Positions 34,137 to 46,597 of a stretch of DNA of 64,000 bases are shown piece by piece. A program made the translations under genes and the position numbers. Numbering within the stretch: position 1 is the first letter of the stretch; the number at the start of each line of letters is the position of its first letter. The notes under the pieces are model-generated. The model worked only from the letters and a program-made list of their open reading frames with translations, had not been told where the DNA came from and ran no database searches. This stretch comes from Amphibalanus amphitrite (lineage: Eukaryota; Arthropoda; Thecostraca; Balanomorpha; Balanidae): the NCBI RefSeq assembly GCF_019059575.1, contig NW_024881530.1:744001-808000 (forward strand), given 5' to 3'.

Positions 34137-34483
34137 TTAAAATAGACATGATGTAGGGTAAATGGCCAAATCACGAACACTGCCAAAATCTGAGCAGCCA
34201 ACTTTCAACTGCAATATCTGATATTTAGTGTAAATGGAGTTGGAATATGGCCAAAATTAAATTGACAACTTTTAGGTGAAAGGTGGTGATTTGGGTTAAG
34301 GGGCGAGTCAACTACTGGGTCATTTTGCACCCAATAAATGACACTTCTGCTCCAATTCTACCCATTGAACCTCAATATCATGATCCACCTGTCCATCACT
34401 AGGTATCCTTCCTTATTACATAGAAAGTTTGAATGGCATGGCAATTTATAATTTTAAATGACAATATTTTTATGTTTCTTCTG

Positions 34484-34528
34484 TAGGTAGGTAGGTAGGT
34501 AGGTAGGTAGGTAGGTAGGTAGGTAGGT
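34484..34528. repeat. (GTAG)n microsatellite
   Basis: About eleven uninterrupted GTAG units within the hAT element. Confidence 0.9.
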
Positions 34529-35077
34529 ACACCAGACTGCTATGGACACTTTTCCAAGTTGGTGGGGCAAAAAACCTAATGTATGTCTTGGTTTGAGTCG
34601 TTTGATTGAGTTGATTGATTCCTTTCATTGTCGCGTTTGAGTCGATTGAATCAATTCCCGAAAACTGCTCTGACTTGATTGATTTGATTGGTTTCCCAAA
34701 TTTGTCGTGATTGAATTGATTGCTATTGATTGAGTCGTATACAACCCTGCCTTTAGGAAAAATCCGAGATATACAAGTTGTGGGACTCATAATGGATACT
34801 AGATCCTGCAAGTTTCATTTCCCTGTGACATCTCCTCTGGCAGTGAGGGCGTTGCGAAGTTGCGACATCTGAAGACCGTGCAGAGGTTCACTTATGACGT
34901 CATAGGTCAGTGACCTGACCTGACCCAAAAATGCGGTTGGTGTCAAAAGATCCGGCTTGGATCAAAGGTCAGGTATGCCAAGTTTCAGCTCGCTATCGCC
35001 ATTGTGTTCGGAGCTATCGCGAAAAAACCCTATGGGGGGGGGGGCGGCTTCCGCCCCCCCCCTCGGCCGGCGAGGTT

Positions 35078-36370
35078 GCTTGGTTGTAAGGATTCTAATT
35101 TGAATTAGAGTTAATTCGGTTTAGAATTAATTAGATTCTAATTCGGGGGTACATAGTGCCTACTCTTCTTTGTTTCCAAGTATTATTTTGCGCCACAAAT
35201 GAACGGCATGCGCCAGAAACGCAGCCAAATCTTGCGATTGCGACTACGAAATTCATTATTTTGGCCTCAGAGCCTGAAGCGAAAAATACAAGCATATTTA
35301 TTTCAAAAAGACTTCAGGTTTGTCGAACGGTGTTATGAGAATTTTGATAACAGTACTGCATAAGTTTTTCAGTGATGCCGCAAAAGTGTTGTATCTATCT
35401 TCTTTTATTGTGCAGTCGGCGGGACCGATTCAAAATTGAGTCGTTGCTACTAAAATAGCAGCATATGGCCACAGATGATGAACAGGAAAAAAAGTTGCGT
35501 AAATTTAGACATAAACCACCCCCAAACCATGAATATCTTTTGAAGGCACTATAGACGACCATTAACTAACTAGACGTGATGAAGATCAAATGTAATGAAT
35601 ACGCTCATTTTACAAAATTACATGCAAGTACCAAAAAGTGATGTAAGTACTTATTCAACGGTCATTTTCAGCGCTCCCCGCTAACGTGACTTCAAGTTGA
35701 GATATTTGCGGCAAGGTACCGAATTGAGCAAAATGGTTTTAATTTACATTATAACTTGTTGTGTTTTGTCAGAAAATGGTCCTAACTCAGATTTTGTGGA
35801 AAAAGGTCATAATCTCCCTTTAAGGGAAGATGGATGTTTACTTTGTTATCTTCCCACCTATTGCTAAACAAAGAAAGAATTTTCTTGGAAAAACATTTAA
35901 TTGCATAATTTGGTAACTCATGTAACCGAAAAGTGGCCAAGATGAATGCATGACGACACATTTGAATATAAATAATGTTTTTATCCAGATGGAAACAACT
36001 TATGGCCAATTGGGGGCTGGCCACTTTGCCCCGGCCGCTTTGCCCCGCGCTACCGTCCGAGACAAAAATATTCCAGCTCAGCTATTAGTGGGGTAAAAAG
36101 CATTAAAATTGGTAGAAGGCATGTACGATAACCACGCAATGCATGGACAAAAACGCTTATAAAAATTCCAAACGGTTATGGAATAAAATAACATTTAAAA
36201 ATTGTAAACATAATTGGTAACCTGGCAAGAAATGCTTTTCCGTGTTTCACAGAACAATGGCGATGGGCCTGAAACCCCGGTCTGGCTCATTCGAACGACC
36301 GCAAAGAGAAGTATAATTGGAAATCATAAATTGGAACTGACGCCAGCTGTGGAGGGCTAAAACGATGGAT
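35078..36370. other. Right-hand body of TIR element C; no gene recognised
   Basis: AT-rich sequence belonging to the outer TIR element, with no recognisable transposase. Reversed copies of the element's own GGCCGCTTTGCCCC motif appear near 36021-36045. Confidence 0.5.
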
Positions 36371-36413
36371 GGCCGCTTTGCCCCGGGTGGCCGCTTTGCC
36401 CCACTCTCCCCTA

Positions 36414-38664
36414 CTGCGTGATTTTGGCATCGCTAGTAATGCAAATGCAGTCTGTTAGGCCTATTGGCATTATCTGAAAGTTTTTTTTGTCCATACAAGC
36501 TTCATTTAGGCTACAAGCAAATTGTGCTACTTTGTAGAGGCCACCTCTGTCCCTTTGCACATTGCACTTAAATTTACATCCTTGCCTGATCTCGAATAAA
36601 CACACTATCAACTATCAAGTCATCATACTAACGGCAGGTAATCATCTTTTTTATGCACGTTTGGGCGTGTCTTAATTCATGTCCACATGACGATTAGCTG
36701 TGTCTGTTACCTAATTCCTTGCACTGTTTCATCCTTAAACCACTAATTGCTATCAAATAATCATCCATCTTATCACTGCCCTAATTATAATCATCAGCCA
36801 TCCGACTCCAATAGCCTCTTCTGACGGTATACTCGGGTGGCTCCGTGCTACACTAATGGCCACCCTAGGCGATAAGGTAGGTGCACAGCCCACGGCGCTC
36901 CAAACTATTGAGACAAGCAGTCGCATCGATATCTACATAGCAGCGAGCTGAGACGGCGCAAACGTCGTCAGTTGAAGTGCCGGTCGATCAGACCCCGGCG
37001 GAATGGGCGCTTCATTTGGATAACTGAATTGTAAATGACCATTGATAATGAACTTCTGGTAAAATAAAACACAGTTGACCTCATTTAATTCGCATCTCAT
37101 GATCTCATGAGATCTACAATACGTAAATGTGAGCATCCACATCATTGATTATTCTATTCTTGAGCTCACATGAATTTGGCTCTTCTGGGATGGTCTGCAC
37201 GCTTCAATAGCAGGCTAAACGATGATAAGCCGTGTTATTTTTACCCAGTAAGCCACGGCGAACGCTGCTCCAGCTTCTAAACCACTACAATTTGCTCGTC
37301 GTCGAGCCACTGAGCTGGCCAAGCGGCGGCTTACAGTATCTGCGAGCTCGGAGAGCTCTGGAGAGCAGCGCGGCCTCCCGTTATCCGACCGTTCCCACTC
37401 CGCCCTCTGTCGTCGACCAGTGCCGTTCCCACCAGGCCGTCTCGGTGGACATGGGACCTCCACGGAGGGGGCCATCCATCGTCCAAGACGAATAGTCGAC
37501 TCACGACAGTCGGCGGGTCGGGTCGGGAAGCGCCGCCCCCGGGGTCGCCGCCGGGATTCGATGTGATTGCCGTGAACCTGTGGAATTAGTCCGGCCTTAG
37601 ACGGCTGTTGTCGAGGGATTTGTGCCGAGACGAGCCGACCTCTAATGGGTCGCTTATGTTGGCGTGGAGCTCTAGATATTATCCTGAATACACAGATGCC
37701 AGCAATATGATATGTTTTGCATGCTTTTTTCTTTTTCAATTCGAAGCGTAAATGATTGTGGCAGCGATATGTGATGTGCTTCACCATATGAGCATTGAAC
37801 AATGCAATGGCTATTGGTTGGCCTAGTCATAATCGAAGGTTCAACATCTTCAAAAACTATACAATATACCTTCGCTAGAATTGCGTTTCAATAGCTCGGC
37901 ACTATTCTCACATGCTGATGAGTCCGTCAATTGACAATTGAGTCAAGACGATCGGCATTTATCCATCAAGATAGCTATGACCAGCGAACTGACGTGTGAC
38001 GGGCTCAGGCGACAAATATCACCCTTCGATCATAAAGCTCGGAAACCCGACGATACCCGGCTCACCCAGTCGCTTTTCGTCGTGAGCGGCAAGACTGTAA
38101 CATAGACGGCGACACGAACAGTGTCGTGGGCAACGCTGGCGATCGCTTTTCATTAGACGTGAACGGTCGGGTAATGGAAAGGAACCAATATCACAGCAGC
38201 GTTCGTGATCGAACGGTGGCAGAGATTTTGTCGGTCGCCGGGGGAAGATCGTCCGTTGCCGACGCTAATGGTACCCATGCGCTGCAGCCGTGTCAAAATT
38301 TGGGACCCTGCTCTGTCGTCGATTCGGATCACGCCTCAGACATACTAAGGCAAATGTTCGCAATGACCAAGCTGGTTGTGCTAAACTGAGTCGTTTACTG
38401 AGGCAAAAGGGAACCAAACAGCAGAGTGTAGATCACGCGTCAGTGGACAGTTGGGAAGTGATTTTGCGAGCCATCCCAAAGTCGGCGAAGCACAATATTT
38501 TACTCACATTATCATGCCATGATAAAAGTCAAATTGACTAGGTAATTGAAATGCACTATGATTGAACTATGGGCACCAGCACCTTGATTATCGGGCGGCT
38601 AAACTGCCAATCATTATCAACGTAATTGAGTTTGTGTGCAATCAATAAGATGTGAATGACGTAT
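36414..38664. other. No gene recognised; GC-rich patch at 37250-37600
   Basis: Mostly AT-rich. The GC-rich patch carries overlapping Arg/Pro/Ser-rich open frames on both strands without domains, and might be a regulatory island. Nothing else is supported. Confidence 0.4.
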
Positions 38665-38666
38665 TA

Positions 38667-39992
38667 CACTGTAAAAAAAGGTTAGCAGTTTCACCTGCTA
38701 TTCTCGCGCCAAATTTCAGCACTTTATAACTGCTATTTTCGGCTGCTATCAGCCCTGTTAATCGGTTCCTGCTAAAATTTTAGTAGCCTTGAGCTGCTAA
38801 ATTACCTGCTATTCGTGGTGCTAATTAACGGGTTGCATTTACTAACCCTACCCTCGGCGCCAAATTTCAGCCGTTTTAAGTTCGTTATTTTGTGCCAAAT
38901 GACTGCTAAAAACGAAAGAAGTCACCACTTAGCACCATATTAACAATTTTAAACTGCTAAATTTTGCACCTCATAAACTCAATTACAAGTTATATCCATA
39001 CGTAAAATTAACGCAATGCGAAATAAATGGCCGCTGACAATGCCGAACGCCTGCATACCTACCCCTATTAGGCACGCACGCAACTTAATTAACACACGCA
39101 ACTCAAAGCACGCACTTTTATTAACACCTTTTATTTAATAAGGACTTCAAAACCACACCCCATGAGCGTAACATAGCAGCGGTGTGCCACAAACCACAGA
39201 AAATCGGTGCCGGTCGGACGGCTGCCGTGCAGAGTATGGCGGCAGCTGGTCCCAACCAGCGAGCACACGCTGGCTGCACACTCGATAATCGCGCGTAAGA
39301 CCAGAGCAGCAACAGTCAACACGCATAAACGTATCCGTGCCGGTCGGCAGCTGCCGTGCCCACTGCACAGCCCGAAGGCATGACGCATTCTCACCAGCGA
39401 GCACACGCGGCCACGCCGGCCGTTACCCATACTCGGTAACCACACGCCAGCCCAGGAAAATGCTATTCAATTTCTTCAGACGACACTAACAAATTTCAAC
39501 ATAAGGAACACACTCACCTCACGATGATCCCACACCACGTCCACTCGACACACATGCACTGCACAGTCCGGTCGGAATGTCGCGACGCACCTGGATGCAC
39601 TGCAGCACTGTCCAACACTTCAATAATAAAATGGCGCCGCCGCGCGGAAGTGCGCAATCGGTCTAGCAGGCTAAAACTGCTACAAATTTACAAACACAAA
39701 AAGTTAGCAGTCGTTTAGCAGACTTTTATGTACTCGCCGTTTTGTAGCAGTCCTATGATGCTAACCTTCCCCGCCAATGATTTAGCACCTTTGCAAAACA
39801 TGTCTTTTAGCAGCTTAAATAGCAGGTCCAGCAGAACAAGTAGGAAGCTACCAATTGAGCCTGCTAAAATGAAAGGAATGCCATAGAAAACTAGGAAAAA
39901 GTTCGTAAAAAGTATGAAGGTGCAAATACAACCTGATTAGCAAATGAATTGCGCACGATTTAGCACTAAACTGCTAATCTTTTTTAACAGTG
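38667..39992. mobile_element. TA-flanked element with CACTGT ends filled with CTGCTA repeats
   Basis: The left end CACTGTAAAAAAAGGTTAGCAG is mirrored by CTGCTAATCTTTTTTAACAGTG; TA flanks both sides (38665-38666, 39993-39994). About 300 bp at the left and right are packed with CTGCTA/TAGCAG motifs separated by 10-25 bp (for example 38694, 38733, 38769; 39669, 39703, 39737). The middle (about 39000-39650) is unrelated GC-richer sequence without a recognised gene. Repeated subterminal motifs usually serve as transposase-binding sites. 1326 bp, non-autonomous. Confidence 0.8.
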
Positions 39993-40204
39993 TAGTATTC
40001 AATAACGAAACTGAAATATTTCTGAAATCCTGCTATTAAGAATCAGATGTGTCAAGTTCTGTAAAGTCACTGGTTTGTTCGAAGACACACGTCACACACT
40101 AAAAACAATTTGTACGTATTTTTCTAGGAATTCGTAATAATTTCATACTAAAATCTCCTAATATGCAAAATAGCATCTAACGGACACAATCTGTTCATTT
40201 TCAG

Positions 40205-40294
40205 CTGCCGACGAAGACTGGAGAACTCAGACCCGATCACTGCCAGCACCTCAGCCTGTGCCGTCAGCGGTATCAGCAAATATGGAGCCAAAAG
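40205..40294 (+). CDS. Candidate 90-bp internal exon of the long host gene
   Basis: It lies between CATTTTCAG|CTGCCG and CAAAAG|GTTAGT. The length is a multiple of three. Entered in phase 1, which is what the 21311 donor leaves, it encodes an open acidic/Pro-rich segment (ADEDWRTQTRSLPAPQPVP...) whose composition resembles the host exon. It leaves phase 1 again, so it could be included or skipped without changing frame. All three frames are open, so phase compatibility rather than openness is the argument. The intron to 21311 would be 18.9 kb. Confidence 0.45.
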
Positions 40295-40793
40295 GTTAGT
40301 TCAAGTTTCCCCACACGCACAGGTCACTGTTGGCTGCTATCTGGATGAACCTGACTCAAAATTAATGAGCTGTTCAAATAATCGTCAGTTAGTTCGTTAT
40401 ATGGATGTTACCTGCCTACATTGGAAAGCTGAAGAAACCTCTAATATTTCCCGAATAGGGCATCAACAAAGACGCATCTGGTGATGGATTTCACCGGAAC
40501 ATATATCAAATCGACTGAGAATTCAGAGTGCCACAATCAGAGGCCAGTCGGAGCGCCGACACCCGGCGGGAATAATTAGCCCGCGGCCTAATTATTCATT
40601 ACTCATTGAGCGTTGAGAGGTGCCCGGTGCAGCGGCTGAAGCGCCGTGAATGTCTCGGTGTCCGCGCCGGCTCCGCCGCCCTGATTGGTGGGCACGTGCT
40701 CCGGTTAATCGATGTGTGGTAGCAACGGGAAGAGGGAGGAGGAGAGAGGGGAAAGGAGAGACAAAGACATACATATTGATTTACAGAGGAGTA

Positions 40794-40795
<2 letters not shown>
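40295..40795. other. No gene recognised
   Basis: Intron-like sequence following the exon candidate; purine-rich from about 40720 up to the microsatellite. Confidence 0.45.
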
Positions 40796-42701
<1,906 letters not shown>

Positions 42702-42925
42702 GCCATGAGCAGAGGCGGAGCCAGGGACGGTGTCTGGTGGGGCGGCAGATGCCAGAGGCGACATACAGGGTTAGTGAGGTTCAATGAGCAGAGGCGGAGC
42801 CAGGGGTGGTGACTGGTGGGACTGGAGATGCCAGAGATAACATACAAGGTTAGTGAAGCTCCATGAGCAGAGGCGGAGCCAGGAACGGTATCTGGTGGGG
42901 CGGCAGATGCCAGGGGCGATGCAAT
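42702..42925. repeat. Three tandem copies of a unit of about 80 bp
   Basis: Each unit begins ATGAGCAGAGGCGGAGCCAG (about 42704, 42784, 42864), continues with a GGTGGG tract and GATGCCAG, and ends near GGTTAGTGA. The copies differ by several substitutions and small indels. Confidence 0.88.
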
Positions 42926-44943
42926 TATGGGATATTTGGTGGGGTAGATGTCAATCAATTTCGGGTGATGTAAGCTGATAGAAACAAGTGACAGTCTAGA
43001 TGTAGTCGAATACTGCAAGATGCATACGTAAAATAACCAACAAAGACGGAACACAATACAACCACTAAACCCCAAACGGTTTCAATTCCAATGCCCTTCA
43101 TAAAATTCCGCAGCAGTGAGCACTAGAGAGCTGTCAATACCAGACTCGGGTCGGCTGAGCGGCGTGGGAGTAGGCAATAAAAGCTGAGCCGGACCCCAGC
43201 CCACCAACCGCCGCGGCCACTACACAGCATTGTATGGAGCGGAGCGGGTCGGGAACAGAGCTACTGTCTGCTGCCTGCAGTGTGTTGAGCGGTTCGGGAC
43301 CGGGCCAGCGCTGTCCACTGTAGGCCTTATTGAAGTCTGTGGGTGTGTAGGGTGCCGCGACTGGCTGCCGACCACAGGATCCCGCCGTGGTCAGGGCAGC
43401 CATCCGTCTACTGTCTGCAGTGTGGGTGTCGGAGACAGCCTGCCTTCTGTCTGCAGTGTCTGGTCGTCTGCTGTCTGCAATGTATGGGTATCGGCACAGA
43501 GCCGCTGCTGTCCCGGAGAGCGCCATTGACGGGGGCGGGGCCGTGAGAAAGACCGGCTGGCGTCTGACCGCCCCCCAGGGCACAGCCGGACACTGGGCTA
43601 CTGTGTGGGACGCAGAGCGACTGATGCAATGCCCCGTAACAGTAGCTGTTCGCTGCCCAGTGCGCTGTGGTGTGTGGGTGGTCAGGTCAGACGAGGAACT
43701 CTCAGAGGAATGTGCTTCCGCAGCCGGGTGGGTGCCGCTAGATTGCTACAAGGAACGCCACTGAAACTCCGTCACACACCACCAGGCAGTCGCGATGGCA
43801 GTCCGATCAAACCTATCAAACTCTTAGGGAGACCCCCCAGCCATCCCCACCTTCAGGTCCGTCCTGCGTCTCCTCCAAACCTCCCGGGCCTCCAGCCGGC
43901 CCGGCGACACCGCTGCAGAGCGGAGGCGCCGGCAGCACGCTCCGACCGCCGCCCCTCCCCATCAGTTCTCGGAACATGTCACTCACGGACGGCCGGCCTC
44001 ACGGTTGACCGCGCCGGCGAGTGTTTTAAGCGAGCCGAACGGTGGTGTGGCGGCAACTGATGGGAACGGTGTAACACCTCCGACCGTCGCTGTCAGCCGA
44101 ACTCTCCGTCAGTGGTGGCGCTGAGGCGAGACGATGCACGAGGAGGAATTCAGGAGATTGATAGTGGTAGAGATTCGGTGTGACGTGGATGAGAAGTGGG
44201 ACAGAGTGGAAAGATGTTGAGATGAAATGATGTGGCAAGATTGATGCGCTTTTTGTACGTGCTTGTGAAATTTTGAACGCCGTTTCGATTCATTATTTTA
44301 GCAACGTCGTTGGTAAGGGATGGGTGTCGAGCACTGAGAGATGATCATTGATCACTCATTGATCAGTCATCACTAACTGCAGTTGATTGTAGATTTAGTT
44401 GCTTTTTTATGCTGCATGCTTGTGAATAGACCAAGTTATTGCTTCGGCATCAAAGTCAGAACTATATCAATATTGCGATTTGCGTAGGTTGAACAAAACG
44501 TCTCAGGAATAGTGATCAATGACGGTTGACACACATTACACATCTACTTTATCTGGTCTCAAATTTGACATATGATCAAATGATCAAATATTCCCTCGGC
44601 CTCTACCGTGGTTTCAGATAATGTCTGACACGAAACTAAGTGACAAAATCATTCACTCCATTGTTCAGATGAAGATAAACTTTTAGCGTCCGCTCGACGA
44701 AGCGCATAAAATGATGGGCTCGTAGCTCCCTAGACGTCAGGACTAAGCCCGTCCTAAAGCTCACTAAGCTTCCAAAGTGATACTATGAAGCCTGACCTGC
44801 CCTAGGATGATTGGGAGACCTGGCAGACTGCCAAAACAGCGTCCCTCGGAGACAAGTGTAGCATTCCGAGCGACAATGCTGGGATATTTCCACGTTAATT
44901 TTTGACCGGCTCTGAGTCATTTTTTCTTTTTTATCGTGGCAAC
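42926..44943. other. No gene recognised; degenerate CTGTCTGCAGTGT repeats at 43260-43490
   Basis: A GC-rich stretch (43130-44060) contains degenerate repeats of a CTGTCTGCAGTGTNNGG motif (about 43264, 43411, 43449, 43470) and open frames that reflect them. No domain is recognised. The remainder is AT-rich and featureless. Confidence 0.45.
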
Positions 44944-45172
44944 ATAATAGACATATTGTTCAGTATTGTAAGACATGTTTATAAAGTCTGATGGCCAAGA
45001 GTTGCGAACGAAAATTATGATTAAAATCTAAATCTTTTTGTATTTCAGACGTTTCGACAACACTGTGTCATCGTCAGTAATTGATATAAAATGTTTCCTG
45101 AAGTCACAAATCACATTTTAAAAATAACATCAGCATTAAGAAATTACACATGGTAATGACATTTCGGTGTTT

Positions 45173-45670
45173 TTACATTCGATCACGTTCGTTCCTCACA
45201 AGCGTGCTCCGTTTCAGCAAGGATAATCTGGCTGTCGCTGCTGCCATCGAATAAAATCCCCCTCTTGTGTTAAGTGTGTTCTTGGTCTTGATGTGTGCAG
45301 CCTCTAGTGCCCTCCTGATATTTTTGTTCATACCTTTCTCTAAAATTTCAGCCCCTTCCCACCTTGGTAAGTGCCCGGCCTCATCCACATGAACCACTAT
45401 CGCATTACTTAACACGTGCCCCCTCACATCTCTTCTGTGTTCCCCGACACGGGTACCTAGGCCCCTACCTGTCTCGCCTACATATTGTTTTTCGCAAACA
45501 GCGCACGGTATCTGATAGACTATGCTACTTTCGTGATCCTTATCTTCGTCGCGTGCACCTTTTAAAATATCGCCACTTTTGTGTCCCGCACTTATCACCG
45601 TCTTGAATCCGGCCTGTTCAAGCTGTCGTGCTACCGTATCCACCTTTTCAAAATTGGGAATGCAGAGCAA
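45173..45670 (-). pseudogene. GIY-YIG-like endonuclease part of a Penelope-like element
   Basis: The frame contains IVYQIPCAVCEKQYVGETGR, followed by a TRVGEHRRDV motif. This fits the C-x2-C linker plus YVGET..R...EH core of Penelope-like GIY-YIG endonucleases, which nick target DNA for priming. It is in a different frame from the upstream reverse-transcriptase remnant, a one-base shift around 45670, so the protein cannot be made as a fusion. Confidence 0.85.
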
Positions 45671-45671
45671 T

Positions 45672-46088
45672 CTATGTACTCGATTTTTCTATTCTTGCGT
45701 TTTCTCTTTCGTTAGTGTTTCGTTCACGAATCTTCTGGGCCTTTTTCTTCTGAGAAATGAGAAACCCTCTTGGATATTTGAGTTGCTGAAATCTTTCAAA
45801 AATGTGCTCCAGCTCGTCCTCGAGATATTCCGGGCTGCACACTCGGTAAGCGCGCAGGAAAAATCCTATTACAATGCCCCTCTTGTACCTCTCGTTGTGT
45901 CCAGAAAAATAGTGTATGTAGTCCTCTTTGCACGATGGCTTCCGGTATACCTTGTATTTCAAGTTTCGACCCTCTCTGATTATGAATGTGTCCAGAAAAG
46001 GAAGTTCACCGTTCATTTCATTTTCCACCGTAAATTGAATTTGAGCGTCTACCTGGTTGAGACTTTGCACTTTTTCTTCAAGTTTCAT
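45672..46088 (-). pseudogene. C-terminal reverse transcriptase remnant of a Penelope-like element
   Basis: 139 codons with GELPFLDTFIIREG and KVYRKPSCKEDYIHYFSGH, typical of the region after the catalytic motifs in Penelope-like reverse transcriptases. The palm domain with the catalytic aspartates is absent, so the copy is 5' truncated. The frame ends in a stop just before the endonuclease frame. Confidence 0.85.
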
Positions 46089-46198
46089 CTCTTCTGGATG
46101 ACACAGTGTTGTCGAAACGTCTGAAATACAAAAAGATTTAGATTTTAATCATAATTTTCGTTCGCAACTCTTGGCCATCAGACTTTATAATAGACATA

Positions 46199-46452
46199 GT
46201 ATGGCGATGCTTAAATTATTATTCTTCGCCAATTTCTTCGCTCCGAGCATATTTACAGCGTTCCCCGTTCCGACTGGCATCTAGCGTCTGGCTTCGGACC
46301 GCATATCTGCCGCACGGCAGTATAGGCTGTGCCGCAACACACCGCGGTTATGCGGTACAGTATCCGGCAGCGCGCAGGTTCACTGCCGCGGCAGAGCGCT
46401 GCAGTAGGAGTTCTGTCGGACCACGGACGCTACTCAGTGGGACGTAAGGTCA
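46199..46452. other. No gene recognised
   Basis: GC-mixed non-coding sequence between the Penelope-like element and a small palindromic MITE. Confidence 0.4.
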
Positions 46453-46454
46453 TC

Positions 46455-46597
46455 ATAGGCGGCGGAACAGGGAGGGCACCGTGCCCCCTTTGATTTTGGC
46501 ATTTTAACATTAGCCCTATGGGCGTTGCATGGAAAGAATGGGACCAAAAGTCGGCAGTGCCCCCCCCCCCCTTATTGAAGGTGTTCCGCCGCCACTG
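46455..46597. mobile_element. Short palindromic MITE, GGCGGCGGAACA ends
   Basis: GGCGGCGGAACA (46458-46469) and TGTTCCGCCGCCACTG (46582-46597) are inverted; a GTGCCCCC tract lies near each end. The right end CACTG suggests hAT-type CAGTG termini, but no clear 8-bp duplication is seen and the left end is degraded. Confidence 0.6.

Larger units (their letters stand above)
31786..34749. mobile_element. hAT element, 8-bp target duplication CCTTTAGG
   Basis: The termini CAGGGTTGTATAC and GTATACAACCCTG are inverted and flanked by CCTTTAGG (31778-31785, 34750-34757). An 8-bp duplication with CAGGG ends is the established signature of the hAT superfamily. Subterminal TTGATTGAGTCGATTG-type repeats occur at both ends (31805-31975, 34595-34735). 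The left half keeps a BED-finger-like exon (32898-33051). A TTAA-flanked element (33113-34136) and a GTAG microsatellite lie inside. No catalytic domain is recognised, so the copy is a deletion derivative. Confidence 0.9.
31067..35077. mobile_element. AGGTCA-rich element 'E' with G/C-run hairpins, split by a hAT insertion
   Basis: The left end follows TTAA (31063-31066): CACTCGCCGG, then a long G-run and C-run with GGGTACGACCCC between (31111-31140). The right end has an inverted design: G-run, CGGCTTCCG, C-run, then CCGGCGAGGTT (about 35034-35077). The exact right boundary is degenerate. The left part (31230-31785) carries at least 15 AGGTCA/TGACCT half-sites by hand count, two TGACGTCA-like sites (about 31588-31604), and inverted copies of a CGAATGATAT block at about 31371 and 31482. 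The hAT element 31786-34749 interrupts it. No coding capacity of its own. Confidence 0.7.
28961..36411. mobile_element. TA-flanked TIR element 'C' hosting nested insertions
   Basis: Left end GGGGAGAGTGGGGCAAAGCG; right end CGCTTTGCCCCACTCTCCCC, with TA at 28959-28960 and 36412-36413. Internal copies of its own motif lie near 30951 (reversed), 30971 (forward), 36021 and 36034 (reversed) and 36371 (reversed). It now spans 7.45 kb because it contains at least elements 29139-30934 and 31067-about 35077. Without them about 1.6 kb remains, similar to the related elements at 3668 and 25859. No transposase is recognised in its own sequence. Confidence 0.85.
44956..46186 (-). mobile_element. Truncated Penelope-like element with perfect 92-bp inverted repeats
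   Basis: Inverted repeats at 44981-45072 and 46097-46188 are identical over 92 bp by eye. The 12-bp duplication ATAATAGACATA lies at 44944-44955 and 46187-46198 (2 bp overlap with the right arm). A 25-bp extension separates the left duplication from its arm, on the 3' side of the minus-strand element, as described for Penelope-like elements. The interior holds the end of a reverse transcriptase and a GIY-YIG-type endonuclease in two frames. Confidence 0.9.
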
